Source of the DNA: Luteirhabdus pelagi
Lineage (GTDB): Bacteria; Bacteroidota; Bacteroidia; Flavobacteriales; Flavobacteriaceae
DNA length: 64,000 nucleotides
Direction of reading: 5' to 3'
Assembly: GCF_016827595.1 (NCBI RefSeq)
Contig: NZ_JAECMS010000001.1
Span: 919,655 to 983,654, forward strand
Shown here: one piece after another, positions 17,184-25,856 of the stretch
Layout of the letters: every line of letters starts with the position of its first letter
Position numbering within the stretch: the stretch's first letter is position 1
The notes under the pieces: generated by a model
The model's input: only the letters and a program-made list of their open reading frames with translations
What the model was told of the DNA's origin: nothing
Databases searched by the model: none
Program-made: the position numbers and the translations under genes

Positions 17184-17571
17184 TCTACCTGCCTTGGGAT
17201 ATTAGGTTTGCTGTTGCAATATACAACCTTTTACCTATTAAGTCAATTGCACTCTTAGGGGCATGAAAGCTTCTGACCATGACATTTTAATAAGGGTTCG
17301 GTTTCAATTTATTATAAAACCTGCCCTTATACCTAAAAAAGTTTTAACCCTACCCTTAACACCTCCTTTGACTTTTCGATCAATTTTTAGTGTAGCAAAA
17401 TGATGTAATTTATATTTGTCCATTTTACCATGAAACTTTCCAAATAAGTAAAGGGCTTAACGAAGCTCGAAAACGCCCTTTACTAACACTTCATAATTCC
17501 TGGGTTATTAATTGATAGGTAGCAATAAGTCTATTTTGTCCATTCTTGAGGTTTGCAATTGGATTTACTTA
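17184..17571. other. Gene-free stretch with an isolated hairpin
   Basis: No credible ORF is present. The arms GTAAAGGGC (17448-17456) and GCCCTTTAC (17475-17483) form a perfect 9-bp stem with an 18-base loop, but neither strand shows a T-run, so it is not a standard terminator. The rest is AT-rich and holds the upstream region of the response regulator. Confidence 0.5.
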
Positions 17572-17838
17572 TCATATCCAGAGCGTTTTCCTTTTTTGAT
17601 CATAATATTTTTCAACGAGACTGTACAATATGTCCATAGAAAAGACATAACTCTTGACGTGGCTAGACTGGGTACGTCCTAGACTTACTTCCCATATTGC
17701 CGTCGCTGTTACCTTTTTGATATCTTTCCAATAGAGGTCGGGAGCACTAAGACCATATAAATAGGGTAGCATCGCGACCGGTTTATGCTGGTCGTGTGCA
17801 ATAGACCTCTTTCTTTGTTCAAAAAGTAAGGCGCGGCA
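17572..17838 (-). pseudogene. Possible 3' remnant of a decayed gene
   Basis: The frame is open for 88 codons back to a TGA at 17839-17841. The first ATG is at 17772, but residues before it (EQRKRSIAHDQHKPVA) also look coding. The C-terminal part contains YLYGLSAPDLYWKDIKKVT and YSLVEKYYDQKRK. No family is recognised. It may be the tail of a gene lost when the neighbouring integrative element moved, or a chance frame. Confidence 0.3.
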
Positions 17839-17936
17839 TCACGGAAGGAAAAGGGTGCTGATATCTTGGGGAAGGACTTTTGAAAAATTCATTAAAATCT
17901 AAACCAATAATTCAGGGTTTCCCATCCACCAAATAT

Positions 17937-17978
17937 TAGGATTCGAACCTGAAAATGGGATTCGAACCCCCGACCCTC
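17937..17978 (-). repeat. tRNA T-arm-like remnant, candidate attachment-site scar
   Basis: The run GGGATTCGAACCCCCGACCC (17957-17976) matches the T-arm and variable loop of tRNA-Val (19899-19918) at 19 of 20 bases, in the same orientation. A second T-arm-like motif, AGGATTCGAACCT, sits 20 bases to the left. No full tRNA can be folded here. It probably marks the far end of a small integrated element. Confidence 0.5.
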
Positions 17979-18000
17979 TATTCTAATTATAATTCTGCAG

Positions 18001-18435
18001 TTATGGTGAAGTGGATATACGCTCCCATTGCATGGTTTTATAAAAAAAGCCGATATACCCCCTAACATTGAGCGTATTGGGATCGTCTTCGTCCACCCAA
18101 ATTCTTGACCTGTATACTTTTCCATTGTCTGGATTAGTGATAGTTCCGTTAACGTAAACATCTCCCTCTTTTTGAAAATCCCTCATAAGAACGAGCCCTT
18201 CAATCTTCTTATTCCTCTGCTCTCCCTCACAATGGACACAGAGGTCATCCCGATCCTCTTCATCCATAATCCTGACGACCTTTCCGTGGACAAGTCCACC
18301 GCTCTCAAAGATTTTTACAATCGAGCGAACCTCTCCTTCCGAGTTGAAGTTCTTCCATTCCCCTATTACATCTTGCGAAAACATTCCGAAGGTGACCAAG
18401 GTTAAAAGTCCACTAAATAACAATTCTTTCATCAT
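18001..18435 (-). CDS. DUF2147-family secreted protein
   Basis: This 144-residue protein is read from the ATG at 18435. A signal peptide (MMKELLFSGLLTLVTFGMFS) precedes DVIGEWKNFNSEGEVRSIVK, then VHGKVVRIMDEEDRDDLC, and the ending with WVDEDDPNTLNVRGYIGFF and MQWERI. This matches DUF2147, small periplasmic proteins of unknown function in Proteobacteria and Bacteroidota. A C-x-x-C pair (LCVHCEGE) is present. The start lies 4 bases after the recombinase stop codon, so it is probably cargo carried and co-transcribed with the recombinase. Confidence 0.85.
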   Translation of the reverse strand: MMKELLFSGLLTLVTFGMFSQDVIGEWKNFNSEGEVRSIVKIFESGGLVHGKVVRIMDEEDRDDLCVHCEGEQRNKKIEGLVLMRDFQKEGDVYVNGTITNPDNGKVYRSRIWVDEDDPNTLNVRGYIGFFYKTMQWERISTSP

Positions 18436-18439
18436 AGAC

Positions 18440-19657
18440 TTAACGCAATTTATCACGTAATATTTTCATGTCGTTGGCCACTTTTAAGTCCAGTACACGC
18501 GCATATATTTGAGTTGTTGCCAGTTTAGTGTGGCCAAGCATCTTGGAAACCGTTTCGATGGGAACGCCATTAGAGAGCGTCACCGTAGTGGCAAAAGTAT
18601 GCCTAGCCATATGGAAGGTCAATTCTTTCTCGATATAGCAGGCATCCGCGATTTCCTTCAGATAGGAGTTGAGTTTTTGGTTGGAGATCTGAGGCAACAG
18701 GCGACCTTCCAACACATTAGGATGGCCCTGGTACTTTTCCAGAATAGCCAGAGCCTTGGGCAGAAGCGGTACCCTTACACCGTTGTTTGTCTTTTTTCTA
18801 CTGGTTACTATCCAAGGCTTCTTATCAATACCGATAACAATCTGTTTGTCTTTCAGTCCCATAAGGTCACAATAGGCCAGGCCAGTATAACAGCTGAACA
18901 GGAAAAGATCCCTAACGATTCTCAATCGTATGACCTTTGTCTTGTATAGGCTTATTTTTTCAAGTTCACCCTCCGATAGGAATTCCCTCTCGTTTTTCTT
19001 CATCTTTATCTTAAAATTGGAGAAGGGGTTCTTTTCAATCCATTCGTGGCTCAGAGCCATGTAAATCATCTTCCTGAGCCTCTGTAGGTGCTTCATCGCT
19101 CCGTTGTTGTTGATCTGAACGTGCCGGTCCTTGGGATAAATTCCTTTTAGGAAGGTCTCGAACCCTACCAAAAATTTATGGTCTACCTGTTCGACCAGGT
19201 ACTCATTCCGCTTATAGGATTTCTTGACATAGCTGCGGAGATACTTCTGCGTAGTGCGGTAATGGCTTAGGGTAGAAGGGCTTATCTTGTGTTCTTCATT
19301 CTCGTTGTGGTACTCAAAAAGGTCCTCTAGCGTTTTATGGGGGCCATCCTCTCCGAAGTACCTCAGTTTTACCATCTCGGAAGTCACTGTCTTGTTCTCG
19401 GAACGCAGGTCCCGATAGCATTGGTATAGGTCGGAATGGACCTCGCTAAGATAATCGTTCACCTCCTTGGCATTGGGGCTTCTTGGCTTAAGCGATGATG
19501 TCTTGCTATCCCAATCCTCAGCTGGGATCGTATACTTTAGACTGAGGTTGGTACGCTTTGAATTAATAGTGATACGGGCATATAATTTTGCCTGCCCGTT
19601 GGTTGATCTAGATGTGTTGATCCAGAAATTGATCGAAAATGTTGACCGCGTTCTCAT
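18440..19657 (-). CDS. Tyrosine recombinase/integrase
   Basis: This 405-residue protein has an N-terminal arm-binding region (about 10-95), a SAM-like core-binding domain (about 105-205) and the catalytic domain (about 225-400). Catalytic residues visible are Lys288/289 in the SRKKT hairpin, HMARHTF (His349, Arg352), GHTKLATTQIYARV (His376) and nucleophile Tyr385. The usual first Arg (TGLR) is Ala here (CYTGLAYCDL, 256-265), as in several Bacteroidota integrases including the CTnDOT type, which also lacks it. The gene reads away from the adjacent tRNA-Val, which is the likely attachment site. Confidence 0.95.
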   Translation of the reverse strand: MRTRSTFSINFWINTSRSTNGQAKLYARITINSKRTNLSLKYTIPAEDWDSKTSSLKPRSPNAKEVNDYLSEVHSDLYQCYRDLRSENKTVTSEMVKLRYFGEDGPHKTLEDLFEYHNENEEHKISPSTLSHYRTTQKYLRSYVKKSYKRNEYLVEQVDHKFLVGFETFLKGIYPKDRHVQINNNGAMKHLQRLRKMIYMALSHEWIEKNPFSNFKIKMKKNEREFLSEGELEKISLYKTKVIRLRIVRDLFLFSCYTGLAYCDLMGLKDKQIVIGIDKKPWIVTSRKKTNNGVRVPLLPKALAILEKYQGHPNVLEGRLLPQISNQKLNSYLKEIADACYIEKELTFHMARHTFATTVTLSNGVPIETVSKMLGHTKLATTQIYARVLDLKVANDMKILRDKLR

Positions 19658-19733
19658 AGGATTTATGTTAAATTAGACTATAATTTCCTACGAAAGTCAA
19701 ATTTTAACTATCTGATTTAAAGCTTCTTACATT

Positions 19734-19792
19734 CTTATTCGGTCAACACTTTTCACTTTTAAATCTGTTGACCGAATTGTAGACCGAATAAG
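19734..19792. promoter_or_regulatory. Three copies of CTTATTCGGTC-type sites between integrase and tRNA
   Basis: ATTCGGTCAACA (19737-19748) and TGTTGACCGAAT (19766-19777) are a perfect 12-bp inverted repeat. GACCGAATAAG (19782-19792) is a third copy in the second orientation and matches CTTATTCGGTC at 19734-19744 exactly in reverse. Their place next to the integrase start and the tRNA suits integrase arm-type sites or operators. Confidence 0.55.
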
Positions 19793-19831
19793 ACCATTTC
19801 AAACCAAATCATATGAGTGTACAAAAACGAT

Positions 19832-19866
19832 AAAACCTTGCAAATCAATAAGATATGCAAGGTTTT
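19832..19866. terminator. Bidirectional terminator downstream of tRNA-Val
   Basis: The arms AAAACCTTGCA (19832-19842) and TGCAAGGTTTT (19856-19866) form an 11-bp perfect stem. It is followed by GTTTTTA on the plus strand and TTTTATCGTTTTTG on the minus strand. It would end the tRNA transcript. Confidence 0.8.
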
Positions 19867-19888
19867 GTTTTTAAATAATCATTACAAG

Positions 19889-19963
19889 TGGGCGCGAAGG
19901 GATTCGAACCCCTGACCCCTTGGGTGTAAACCAAGTGCTCTGAACCAACTGAGCTACGCGCCC
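19889..19963 (-). tRNA. tRNA-Val (anticodon TAC)
   Basis: The 75-nucleotide cloverleaf reads from 19963. It has acceptor GGGCGCG pairing with CGCGCCC, D-arm with AGCTCAGTTGG, anticodon stem-loop CTTGG-TTTACAC-CCAAG (anticodon TAC), and T-arm AGGGGTTCGAATCCCT. The discriminator base is A, and CCA is not encoded. The 3' half borders the integrative element. Confidence 0.96.
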
Positions 19964-20169
19964 TACTTTTGTAGGCAGGCCTGTTTGCCGGAGCACCATG
20001 CAATGGTGCGTAGGCGGGTGCAAATATAAAACAGTTTTCCGTTAGCACAAACAATTAGTTCAAAAAAATACAGAAAATTTTAGGCTTCGATTTCCTTTCG
20101 TCTTCCCTATAAAGTTTCGTTAAAGAGACAATCTACCCCTACGCTTTCCGTTTCCTTTGTGAACAAGCT

Positions 20170-22425
20170 ATGAAACTATTCTTCAACAAAGAAAAAATGA
20201 AAAAATGGGGCCTTCGGATAGCCAAGGCTATTGCCATTGGACTGGGTATTTTAGGACTGTTTATAGTGTCCGTTTATTTTGGTGCCTGGGGACCCATCCC
20301 AAATAAGACAGCGCTTCAAGAGCTATCGCAACAAAAGGCATCGGAGATTTATGATCGCAATGGTGACCTCATCGGAAAATTCTATTTGGCCAACCGCCAA
20401 CCAATCCCTCTAGAGCAGGTCCCACAACATACTATCGACGCACTTATCGCGACCGAAGATGCTCGGTTTTATGAGCACAGCGGTATCGATACCCGAAGTC
20501 TGTTTCGCGTTTTCTTTAAAACGATTTTACTTCAGGATGCATCCAGTGGTGGGGGAAGTACACTCACCCAACAACTCGCAAAAAATCTTTTCCAACGGAA
20601 AAATTATAGCTTCATGACGCTTCCCGTGGTAAAGGTGAAGGAAATGATTACCGCTAAACGACTCGAACGCCTCTATTCAAAAAAGGAGATATTGGAACTC
20701 TATCTGAATACGGTCCCTTTCAGCGGAAACACCTACGGTATTGAAAGTGCCTCCCTTAAATTCTTCAACAAAAAAGCAAAAGACCTTAGCCTTACCGAAG
20801 CGGCTACGCTTATCGGTGGACTAAAAGCTACGTATACCTACAATCCCTATCGATTCCCAGAAAGAAGTCAGAATAGAAGAAATGTGGTCTTATTCCAAAT
20901 GAACAATTATGGTTATCTGGAGGATTCCGCTTTTGAAACGGCCAAAAAAGATTCGCTTGAACTCGACTTTGGTCGTTATGACGAGCAAAAGGGACTCGCT
21001 CCTTATTTTCGGGAAACATTGCGACAAAAGATGCTGAAGTGGTGTGAAGAACATTCAACTAAGAAGAATCAGTTAAATCTATACACCAGCGGACTAAAAA
21101 TCTATACCACCCTCGATAAAAGCCTTCAAGAATATGCAGAGTCGGCTACGTTGGATCATTTACAAAACCTTCAACAACAGTTCGAAAAAGAGTATGGCGA
21201 TAACGGCCCATGGGAAAATGAAAAAATTCTCACCTCCACCCTGAAGAAATTGCCTTCTTATAGAAGATTAAAAGCGAAAGAACTTTCGGAAGAAGCAATC
21301 ATCGATTCCCTTTCACAAAAGAAGAAGATGCAGTGGTTCACCTATGACGGATACGAAGAAGTAGAAGCAAGCACCATCGATAGTCTAAAGCATTATCTAA
21401 AATACTTGAGTACCGGGATGCTATCCATCGACCCTTCCTCGGGAGCCGTACGGACTTGGGTTGGGGGCATCGATTTTGAGCACTTTAAATATGACCATAT
21501 TTCGAAAAGCAAACGACAGGTCGGTTCCACCTTTAAACCAATCGTTTATACCGCGGCACTGGAACAGGGTATCGAACCCTGTGACTATTTTTCGGCCCGT
21601 GAGGTAGCATATGCCAATATGAAGGGTTGGTCGCCTTCAAATTCAGGTGATGTAGATGAAGAATACATGAACTACAATATGGAAACCGCCTTGAGCAAAT
21701 CCATCAATACGGTTTCGGTGAAGGTTTTGGAAGCAGCAGGAATCGGAAATACAATCGCACTAGCTGAAAAACTCGGAATTAATAGTGAATTGCCCGCTGT
21801 ACCTTCCCTAGCATTAGGAACAGCCGAGGTAACCATCCCTGAAATGGCAGGCGCTTATGCTGCTTTTGTCAATAATAGCATCCCCGTTACCCCTCATTAC
21901 TTACTGAAAGTGGAAAGCGATACAGGTGAAGTCCTAGAGAAATTCGAAACCCCAGAGTCGAGGCAAGAAGCTTTTTCTGCCACCACGAGACAAGTGATGT
22001 TGGAAATGATGCAATCGGTAGTAAACAAGGGAACCGCGCAACGATTGCGTAATACCTATGGTTTACGAAATGAAATTGCTGGGAAAACCGGTACCACCCA
22101 ATCGAATAAGGATGCTTGGTTTGTTGGGATAACGCCTCAGCTCATCGCAGTAACATGGGTCGGGCACGACGACCATCGTATCGGATTTCGAACGACTGCT
22201 ACCGGTCAAGGGGCCAATGCCGCCTTGCCAATTTTCGCAAAGTGGTATCAGCAACTCAATAAAGATGAAGCATACGCATCGATAACGAACGCAAGATTTG
22301 AAAATCCGAGTAGTGAAGTTCAAGGGCTTTTGGATTGTGAACCGACAAAACGCGATGGTTTCTTTAAACGGTTGTTTACGAATCCTGATAAAAAGAAAAA
22401 GCGGGATTTTAAATCGAAAGACTAA
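20170..22425 (+). CDS. mrcA: Penicillin-binding protein 1A (bifunctional transglycosylase/transpeptidase)
   Basis: This 751-residue class A PBP polymerises glycan strands and cross-links stem peptides at the inner membrane. A short cytosolic segment precedes the membrane anchor (about 17-37). The glycosyltransferase 51 domain has catalytic Glu96 in ATEDARFYEHSGID and GGGSTLTQQLAKNLF (127-141). The transpeptidase domain has nucleophile Ser453 in GSTFKP, SIN (511-513) and KTGTTQ (639-644). The basic C-terminal tail is lysine-rich. It is a single gene convergent with folC, the two stop codons being adjacent. Confidence 0.96.
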   Translation: MKLFFNKEKMKKWGLRIAKAIAIGLGILGLFIVSVYFGAWGPIPNKTALQELSQQKASEIYDRNGDLIGKFYLANRQPIPLEQVPQHTIDALIATEDARFYEHSGIDTRSLFRVFFKTILLQDASSGGGSTLTQQLAKNLFQRKNYSFMTLPVVKVKEMITAKRLERLYSKKEILELYLNTVPFSGNTYGIESASLKFFNKKAKDLSLTEAATLIGGLKATYTYNPYRFPERSQNRRNVVLFQMNNYGYLEDSAFETAKKDSLELDFGRYDEQKGLAPYFRETLRQKMLKWCEEHSTKKNQLNLYTSGLKIYTTLDKSLQEYAESATLDHLQNLQQQFEKEYGDNGPWENEKILTSTLKKLPSYRRLKAKELSEEAIIDSLSQKKKMQWFTYDGYEEVEASTIDSLKHYLKYLSTGMLSIDPSSGAVRTWVGGIDFEHFKYDHISKSKRQVGSTFKPIVYTAALEQGIEPCDYFSAREVAYANMKGWSPSNSGDVDEEYMNYNMETALSKSINTVSVKVLEAAGIGNTIALAEKLGINSELPAVPSLALGTAEVTIPEMAGAYAAFVNNSIPVTPHYLLKVESDTGEVLEKFETPESRQEAFSATTRQVMLEMMQSVVNKGTAQRLRNTYGLRNEIAGKTGTTQSNKDAWFVGITPQLIAVTWVGHDDHRIGFRTTATGQGANAALPIFAKWYQQLNKDEAYASITNARFENPSSEVQGLLDCEPTKRDGFFKRLFTNPDKKKKRDFKSKD

Positions 22426-23652
22426 TTACACTACTTCAGCAACTACGAAGGTACTGCCGCCAACAAAAATAAGATCGGTTTCCTCGGCTCGTTTTTTCGC
22501 ATGACGCAATGCTTCCGAAACAGAAGAATACGATTCCCCTTTTAGCCCATATTCCGTAGCTTTTTCGGCTAATATTTTTTCTTCCAAACCTCTGGGAACA
22601 TCCGGTCGACAAAAATAATAGTTCGCGTTCTTGGGAAACAATGGCAGAATAGCATCCAAATCTTTATTGGTTACCGAACCCAAAACAATATGAAGCTGAT
22701 TGTATTTTTGCTCCTGAAGCTGTTCTATTACATAGGCTAAGCCTTCCTTATTATGCGCCGTGTCACAAATGACCGTAGGGTTTTGTTGAAGCACTTGCCA
22801 ACGCCCCAGGAGTCCCGTATTTGGAACGACTTTTTTAAAGCCTTCTACAATATGTTCTTCTGAAATAGTCCAGTCATTCTGTTGAAGAATGCCTAATGCT
22901 ACACGCGCGGTTCGTTTATTCTTTTGTTGGTATTTTCCCACTAAATCGCAATCGTATTCGGGAATCTCTGCTGCTTCGGCAAAGGTGATTGGGGCGTGTT
23001 GCGTAGCAGCGATTTTCTGAAAGACGGCCTTTGTTTCTGAAACGGTCTCTCCAATCACCACAGGCACCTCTTTTTTGATGATGCCCCCTTTCTCTCCTGC
23101 TATTTCGGCTAACGTGTTTCCGAGAAATGCCGTATGGTCAAAACCGATATTCGTAATAACGCATATTTCAGGTGTTATCACATTTGTACTATCCAAGCGA
23201 CCGCCCATTCCTACTTCCACCACTGCGATATCGACCTTTTCATTCCTGAAATAATCGAATGCCAACCCGACTGTCATTTCAAAAAAGGAAAGTGAATTCG
23301 CCTCAAAAAACGCTTTGTTTTGTTGAATAAAAGCAGTGACGGCTTCTTCTGAAATCATGTCGCCATTTATCTTAATTCGTTCGCGAAAGTCCTTCAGGTG
23401 TGGTGACGTGTACAATCCGACTTTATAACCAGCAATTTGGAGTACCGATGCCAGCATATGACTTACAGAACCCTTCCCATTCGTGCCCGCCACGTGAATG
23501 CTCTTGAAACCGTTTTCAGGGTGATTCAAGTATTGCATCAATAGATGGGTATTCGACAAATCGGCTTTGTAGGCCGTTTTACCGACGCGCTGATACATAG
23601 GAAGTTGTGCAAACAACCAGGATAAGGTTTCTTCGTAGTTGATAATCGACAA
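22426..23652 (-). CDS. folC: Folylpolyglutamate synthase/dihydrofolate synthase
   Basis: This 408-residue protein adds glutamate to folates and, in bifunctional forms, makes dihydrofolate from dihydropteroate. The ATP-binding P-loop GTNGKGS is at 56-62. The following LYTSPHLKDFRERI and VVEVGMGGRLDSTN are diagnostic of the family. No ATG fits the N-terminus: the frame opens with TTG at 23652, and ATT or ATC codons two to three triplets later (before NYEETLSW) would match the usual family start. The next ATG would remove conserved residues. A box TTAATTTG overlaps the TTG. Confidence 0.93.
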   Translation of the reverse strand: MSIINYEETLSWLFAQLPMYQRVGKTAYKADLSNTHLLMQYLNHPENGFKSIHVAGTNGKGSVSHMLASVLQIAGYKVGLYTSPHLKDFRERIKINGDMISEEAVTAFIQQNKAFFEANSLSFFEMTVGLAFDYFRNEKVDIAVVEVGMGGRLDSTNVITPEICVITNIGFDHTAFLGNTLAEIAGEKGGIIKKEVPVVIGETVSETKAVFQKIAATQHAPITFAEAAEIPEYDCDLVGKYQQKNKRTARVALGILQQNDWTISEEHIVEGFKKVVPNTGLLGRWQVLQQNPTVICDTAHNKEGLAYVIEQLQEQKYNQLHIVLGSVTNKDLDAILPLFPKNANYYFCRPDVPRGLEEKILAEKATEYGLKGESYSSVSEALRHAKKRAEETDLIFVGGSTFVVAEVV

Positions 23653-23705
23653 ATTAAGTGACGTAAAAGTACAGTTTTCAAGAGCGCGTTGCCAAGAAAT
23701 TTCAA

Positions 23706-24401
23706 TTATAGATAGCGTTGGAATTTGCTTTTTACAATACTTTTAATGTGAACTAAATATAATACGAAATAAAACTGGGCAAGGACTTCACATATATTTA
23801 CCAACGCTAACAAGATTGTGGCTTTAAAAACCAGTTCATAAATTAAATAGCCCATGCAGACAAACATATACCCTGCTCCGGTAATAAATAAGTAGACGTT
23901 TTTGGGATGAACATTGAAAATCGTAACATAAAAGCATGCAATAACAAAGAGACTAAAGGCAGCCATTCCCGCTATATCCAAAAAGGTATCGTCTATTGGG
24001 GCAATAGTGAGTGTATATACCGAAACAATTACATAGGCCAATCCGATGGCACTTAATAAAGGTGTAAATATATCGACACGGCTCCATTCGGCTTTCATAA
24101 ACCGAAGCATTGGTCGAAGCAGTGCAATTCCCGTAATAAAACTGATGATAAATAAAGGAATAATTATATAGTAGTACCCCACAAAATCCTTTGCCACAAA
24201 GTATTCGGCCACCAGCAAGCACCCCAGAAAAAGAAAAAGAAAAAAATTAAAGCGTTTGGCGCTTAGGGTATAAAACAGAAATAGGAATATATGAAAAAAC
24301 GGCTTGACATAGGCCGTATCCTCATTGGAAATAGTTACAGATACCAGAATGGAAGCCACTCCGGCGATAAGTGCCAATATCTTCAGAATTTTCGGTAACA
24401 C
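23706..24401 (-). CDS. Multi-pass membrane protein (possibly YhhN/lysoplasmalogenase-like)
   Basis: This 231-residue protein has a GTG start and about eight membrane helices covering almost the whole length, with basic residues between them (KRFNF, RPMLRFMK, NVHPKNVY). The size and the even helix spacing fit the YhhN family, which includes lysoplasmalogenases. The sequence is too diverged to be sure by eye. It is separate from folC by 53 bp on the same strand and may share its transcript. Confidence 0.6.
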   Translation of the reverse strand: MLPKILKILALIAGVASILVSVTISNEDTAYVKPFFHIFLFLFYTLSAKRFNFFLFLFLGCLLVAEYFVAKDFVGYYYIIIPLFIISFITGIALLRPMLRFMKAEWSRVDIFTPLLSAIGLAYVIVSVYTLTIAPIDDTFLDIAGMAAFSLFVIACFYVTIFNVHPKNVYLFITGAGYMFVCMGYLIYELVFKATILLALVNICEVLAQFYFVLYLVHIKSIVKSKFQRYL

Positions 24402-24489
24402 AGTTAGTTGAAAAGGACAGATGGGGAATCAATGTCCGTAAAAGTTGTAGTCAATGTACTACATTTTTTTGAAAAAACACAAAAGACTA

Positions 24490-25308
24490 TTATTCAGAAA
24501 GTTTGAATCGATAAATAATTTTTCCAATTTGTTTCGCAGGCGCATTCGAGTCGGCATTGAAACGGGTCGCCAAGGCTGCTCTTTTTGCAGGCTCCAATAA
24601 ACAAGAAGAGTTATTAGTTGTACCACGAACGCCTGGCATGGCTTTTATCACTTTTCCAGAGCGGTCTACCTCGATGCTTACGACCACGGTTCCAGCCTCA
24701 TTACAATCTTGTTGAAACTTTTCCTTATTCAAGGCCTTTCGACCGCCGAGTAGATAATTACCATCGCCATCCAAGCCTTTTCCTGTGCCGTAATAGCTTT
24801 TTGCATTCGGGTCGCCACTTGGGTCGCCCTTATCGCCACTTGTATTGTCGTTACCTTCGCTGCCTTGGGCGGTTCCATCGCTTTTTGGAGCATTTATCAG
24901 GCTGGAAAGCGCATCGGTAGTCGATTTATCTGGCTTTGGATCTGGTTTTTTAGGTGTTTCCTTCGGTTTTTCCTCAACGGGTGTTTCCTTCTGCTCGACT
25001 TTTTTCTCTTCTTTTTTTATCACAGGCGCTTCTTCCGAATCTTGGGTGACTACCTCCTCCTTAATCTCTGTTTTCGGTTGTGGTGTGGGCGGTGGTGTAG
25101 TTTCGGTGGGTGCCGATTTGATGGCTTCCGTAGGTTGAATGTTTCCGCTACCCGTGTCCATCGTACCGAAATTCACGGCAATACCATCTTCCGGTGGTGG
25201 ATCCAAATAGGTTAATCCCACGTAGAATAGCAAGATAAGAATAATGACGTGCAGCACTACCGTGATCGCCATACTCTTCTTTTTATGTTTTGTGTCTAAT
25301 AATGACAT
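24490..25308 (-). CDS. TonB-family energy transducer (TolA-like)
   Basis: This 272-residue protein has a cytosolic basic N-terminus, a single membrane helix (about 12-32, MAITVVLHVIILILLFYVGL), and a long Pro/Glu/Lys-rich spacer (about 60-165) able to span the periplasm. The C-terminal TonB-like domain (about 190-272) has VVVSIEVDRSGKVIKAMPGV and the ending IIYRFKLSE. It passes proton-motive force from ExbB/ExbD to outer-membrane transporters or to envelope constriction. It lies downstream of exbB and exbD on the same strand, separated by 154 bp that contain hairpin repeats. Confidence 0.88.
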   Translation of the reverse strand: MSLLDTKHKKKSMAITVVLHVIILILLFYVGLTYLDPPPEDGIAVNFGTMDTGSGNIQPTEAIKSAPTETTPPPTPQPKTEIKEEVVTQDSEEAPVIKKEEKKVEQKETPVEEKPKETPKKPDPKPDKSTTDALSSLINAPKSDGTAQGSEGNDNTSGDKGDPSGDPNAKSYYGTGKGLDGDGNYLLGGRKALNKEKFQQDCNEAGTVVVSIEVDRSGKVIKAMPGVRGTTNNSSCLLEPAKRAALATRFNADSNAPAKQIGKIIYRFKLSE

Positions 25309-25367
25309 GCTGTGAGATTATTAAAATTCTTTCTTCCGCGTTAGTGGTTGAGGCTTTGTTGGAGCTC

Positions 25368-25440
25368 TTCCCGCTGTGGCGGGAAAGCGACTGCCGAAGA
25401 CACGACCCCTCTGCAGCTTTAGCGAAGGAGGGGGAACGCC
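25368..25440. repeat. Palindromic intergenic repeat between exbD and tonB
   Basis: TTCCCGC-TGTG-GCGGGAA (25368-25385) is a perfect 7-bp stem with a 4-base loop. It is followed by CCCCTC...GAGGGG arms around TTTAGCGAAG (about 25407-25434). Such GC-rich paired elements recur in flavobacterial spacers. It could trim or attenuate the tonB message. Confidence 0.5.
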
Positions 25441-25462
25441 CAACTTCTTCAGCGCAACTTCC

Positions 25463-25855
25463 TTAATTTGGTCGTACTGCCAATACCACCTTATAATCGT
25501 TTTTGTTGGCCACGTCCATCACGAACACGGCATCTTCGATGGGTACGCCTTCTTCTGCCCGTAGGATGATGGTCGGTTCCTGTTGTCCGCTTAGTACGGC
25601 CTTCAATTCGTTTTCCAGACTGTATTCGCTAACGCGTTCCTTATTGACGTAATAGGCACCATCGCTCGTAATACTAACGGATGCCTTTTGTTGGTTGGTC
25701 GATTTTCCTTTCGCCTTCGGAAGAATAAGATCCAAGGCGTCGGGTGTAATCGCGGGTGATGTTAACAAAAAGAACACCAATAGCAGGAATACGATATCGG
25801 TCATGGAGCTCATGCTGAACTCTGGACTAATTTTATTTCTTCCGCGTAAGTTCAT
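25463..25855 (-). CDS. exbD: ExbD/TolR biopolymer transport protein
   Basis: This 130-residue protein has the usual layout: a short cytosolic N-terminus, one membrane helix (about 17-36, MSSMTDIVFLLLVFFLLTSP) carrying the proton-path Asp in TDIVF, and a periplasmic domain (about 40-130) ending VVLAVRPN. With ExbB it forms the proton channel that drives TonB. It begins one base after the exbB stop codon, so the pair is translationally linked. Confidence 0.93.
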   Translation of the reverse strand: MNLRGRNKISPEFSMSSMTDIVFLLLVFFLLTSPAITPDALDLILPKAKGKSTNQQKASVSITSDGAYYVNKERVSEYSLENELKAVLSGQQEPTIILRAEEGVPIEDAVFVMDVANKNDYKVVLAVRPN

Positions 25856-25856
25856 A

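Noticed and set aside
17892-18161. 89-codon minus-strand ORF
   Set aside because: It overlaps the 3' end of the DUF2147 gene in another frame and covers the tRNA-like remnant.
24618-25215. Three plus-strand ORFs of about 100 codons
   Set aside because: They are shadows of the Pro/Glu/Lys-rich spacer of the TonB-like protein.
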